From Oerskovia paurometabola (GTDB lineage Bacteria > Actinomycetota > Actinomycetes > Actinomycetales > Cellulomonadaceae): a DNA stretch of 64,000 bases. The translations under genes were made by a program, and so were the position numbers. This document shows positions 62,459 to 64,000 of the stretch, piece by piece (position 1 is the first letter of the stretch; every line of letters starts with the position of its first letter). The notes beneath the pieces were generated by a model that worked only from the letters and a program-made list of their open reading frames with translations, did not search any database and was not told the DNA's origin. The DNA is taken from positions 3,968,001 to 4,032,000 of the forward strand of contig NZ_JAFBBV010000001.1 of the NCBI RefSeq assembly GCF_016907365.1. Direction: 5' to 3'.

Positions 62459-63448
62459 ATGACCTCACCGACCCACGACACCGACGCCCTGGCCGCGCTC
62501 GCCTCCCGGCAGGGCGGCGTGCTCCTGACCGCGCAGCTCCCTCGCCCCGTCCTGCGCGCCGCGCTCTCCCATGACCTCCTCGAGAAGGTCCGTCATGGCG
62601 CCTACCGTTGGAGGGCCCCGGACGAGCCTGCTCCCGGTCACGCGCTCGACAGGCTCCGAGCCGTCGCGCGGATCGAGGCGGTCTCGCGCCAGCTGCAGAG
62701 CGCGTTCGTCCTGTGCCAGGACTCGGCAGCCCTCGTGTGGGACCTGCCGCTGTGGCGGGTGCCCGGCCGCGTGCACGTCGTGCAGCAGCACCGTCCCGGC
62801 ACGCCGAGGCCGGGCGCGGACCTCGTGCGGCACCTGACGGTGCTCACCCCTGCAGACACCACGGTGCGCCGGGGACGTCTCGTCACGTCGCTCGCCCGGA
62901 CGGTCGTCGACTGCGCTCGGACGCTGCCGGCGCTCGACGCGCTCGTGGTCGTCGACGCCGCCCTCCGGCGCGGCGTCCTGCCCGAGGAGCTCAGCCACGT
63001 TCTGGACCGGGTCGGGGGCGGGCGAGGGACCGCGCGGGCCCGGGTCCTCGTGGGCCTCGGCAGCGGGGGCGCGGAGTCGCCCGGCGAGTCGGCAGTCCGG
63101 TTCCACCTGCTGCGGCGCGGACTGCCCGTGCCGACGACCCAGATCCCGGTCGTGACCCGGCTCGGGACGTTCCGCGCCGACCTGGGCTGGCCGCAGTGGC
63201 GGGTGCTCGTCGAGTTCGACGGGTTCGTGAAGTACTCCACGCTCGCCCAGGGCGACCCTGCGAAGGTGCTGTTCGAGGAGAAGCGGCGCCACGAGGGCAT
63301 CGAGGAGGAGGGCTGGCGGGTCCTCCGGGTGACCATGCGGGACCTCATGGACGGCGCTGAGCTCGTCCGGCGTGTGCTGCGTCTTCTCCCGCCGGGCACG
63401 TCGGTCGACGTCGAGCGGCGCCCGCACCTGTGGTTCGGCGGGGTCTGA
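62459..63448 (+). CDS. AbiEi/DUF559-like protein
   Basis: A 329-residue protein. The N-terminal part (GGVLLTAQLPRPVLRAALSHDLLEKVRHGAYRW) resembles the AbiEi winged helix (type IV antitoxin-like); the C-terminal part (ESAVRFHLLRRGLPVPTTQIPV, RADLGWPQWRVLVEFDGFVKY, KRRHEGIEEEGWRVLRVTMRDL) matches DUF559/Vsr-like nuclease fold with its D, E and K residues. No toxin partner is adjacent. Such proteins are often strain-variable in actinobacteria. Flanked on both sides by copies of one intergenic repeat. Confidence 0.78.
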   Translation: MTSPTHDTDALAALASRQGGVLLTAQLPRPVLRAALSHDLLEKVRHGAYRWRAPDEPAPGHALDRLRAVARIEAVSRQLQSAFVLCQDSAALVWDLPLWRVPGRVHVVQQHRPGTPRPGADLVRHLTVLTPADTTVRRGRLVTSLARTVVDCARTLPALDALVVVDAALRRGVLPEELSHVLDRVGGGRGTARARVLVGLGSGGAESPGESAVRFHLLRRGLPVPTTQIPVVTRLGTFRADLGWPQWRVLVEFDGFVKYSTLAQGDPAKVLFEEKRRHEGIEEEGWRVLRVTMRDLMDGAELVRRVLRLLPPGTSVDVERRPHLWFGGV

Positions 63449-63453
63449 GCCGC

Positions 63454-63530
63454 GAGACGGGTGGTCCGGCCCGAGACGGGTGCCCGCGCCAGCGTCCGGG
63501 AGCCCCGTGTCGGACCGAGACACCCGTCTC
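63454..63530. repeat. dispersed repeat copy 2
   Basis: GAGACGGGTGGTCCGGCCC unit followed by the same 30-base partner as at 62227, then an inverted GACACCCGTCTC end. Starts six bases after the AbiEi-like stop. Confidence 0.8.
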
Positions 63531-63541
63531 ACCGCAACGGG

Positions 63542-63910
63542 TCAGACGGGTGGCAGCTCGCGGCCCCGCAGCTTGTCGATCTCGCGCCGCTCCCGCTTGG
63601 TCGGTCGCCCTGCGCCGCGGTCGCGCACGGGAACGAACGGCACGGCCTCGCGCGGCAGCACGGGCGGGCTGTGATCGACGTACGCCTTCGCGGCCTCGGG
63701 CGCCCCGACCCGCTTGGCGAGCAGCTCGACGACCTCGACGACACGTTCGCGCTCGCCCCCGCGGTAGGTCACGGTGCTCCCGACCCGCACGGTCGCGGAC
63801 GGCTTGACGCGCACCCCGTCGACCTTCACGTGACCGGCACGGCACGCGGCCGTCGCGACCGAACGGCTCTTGGTCAGACGGACCGCCCAGAGCCAGCTGT
63901 CGACCCGCAT
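63542..63910 (-). CDS. S4-domain RNA-binding protein (Hsp15-like)
   Basis: A 122-residue protein with one S4 domain (residues 1-60: MRVDSWLWAVRLTKSRSVATAACRAGHVKVDGVRVKPSATVRVG) and a basic tail (RPTKRERREIDKLRG), as in Hsp15/RqcP-type proteins that bind free 50S subunits or stalled nascent chains. GGAA before the ATG supports this start; a GTG two codons upstream is also possible. The last 84 bases of the window hold nothing recognisable. Confidence 0.9.
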   Translation of the reverse strand: MRVDSWLWAVRLTKSRSVATAACRAGHVKVDGVRVKPSATVRVGSTVTYRGGERERVVEVVELLAKRVGAPEAAKAYVDHSPPVLPREAVPFVPVRDRGAGRPTKRERREIDKLRGRELPPV

Positions 63911-64000
63911 GCTCACTTCCCTTCCCGACGTCGGACCACCCCAGCGTAGGTGGCTCGCGGCTCCCGCGGGACCGGTCGCAGCGGTCCGACGGCCCGGGCC

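Noticed and set aside
1..64000. tRNA, rRNA or CRISPR arrays
   Set aside because: None was recognised by eye. A tRNA scan would be needed to exclude a missed tRNA.

Overview
The window is a high-GC chromosomal segment, dense with genes and with strong G/C bias at third codon positions. It suggests an actinobacterium of the Cellulomonadaceae/Promicromonosporaceae type (Cellulosimicrobium-, Oerskovia- or Isoptericola-like). The grounds are a chitin- and glycan-degrading gene set (GH18 chitinase, two AA10 LPMOs with CBM5/12-like domains, GH5, GH35, GH36 and a GH38-like DUF5054 protein), an actinobacterial dnaK-grpE-dnaJ-hspR operon with HspR (HAIR) boxes, GTG/TTG starts and many GC-rich terminators. 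The genus is an inference. I found no tRNA, rRNA or CRISPR array.

Layout. 1-5055: chitinase (cut by the window edge), a sirtuin, and a short run of envelope proteins (OmpA-like protein plus lipoprotein). 5056-20123: a sugar-utilisation cluster. It holds a GH36 alpha-galactosidase with an EamA exporter, a LacI regulator, a GH35 beta-galactosidase, an ABC sugar importer (binding protein and two permeases, no ATPase), a GH38-like DUF5054 protein with a metallophosphoesterase, and a secreted GH5 enzyme. Matching LacI-type operators lie in front of the transporter/DUF5054 pair and the GH5 gene. 20150-29916: tadA and upp, an orphan winged-helix regulator behind a Cys-Cys leader peptide, a lipoprotein, a Xi-class GST, a 1339-residue sigma/anti-sigma/carbohydrate-binding fusion, and a conserved protein of unknown function. 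29917-34915: a DUF1540 protein and the heat-shock operon.

34984-41119 is the standout region: a 6.1-kb Tn7-like element. It has 8-bp terminal inverted repeats, about three TnsB-type repeats at each end and a perfect 5-bp target duplication (GTCAC), inserted just upstream of the dnaK promoter. It keeps tnsA, a tnsB truncated before its catalytic Glu, and one large cargo gene coding for a membrane-anchored KAP/YobI-like P-loop NTPase of 1230 residues. No tnsC or tniQ is present. The cargo gene is visibly poorer in GC than its neighbours and is a candidate defence gene.

41141-50465: a protein with four tandem cold-shock domains; an MFS transporter and a MerR/DnaN-like regulator whose promoters share one MerR operator with the 19-bp spacer; NUDIX, APH-like and PAP2 proteins; an ArsR-SRPBCC operon with two palindromic operators; and a class A penicillin-binding protein. 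50466-64000: a MacB/FtsX-type ABC exporter, an Imm-5-like protein, a GNAT acetyltransferase, a protein made of seven helicase-associated domains without a helicase, a membrane protein with its YtrA-type GntR regulator, YCII and flavodoxin proteins, two tandem AA10 LPMOs, an AbiEi/DUF559-like protein flanked by copies of an intergenic repeat, and an S4-domain RNA-binding protein.

The coding calls rest on conserved motifs read from the translations. Regulatory calls rest on symmetry and position only.
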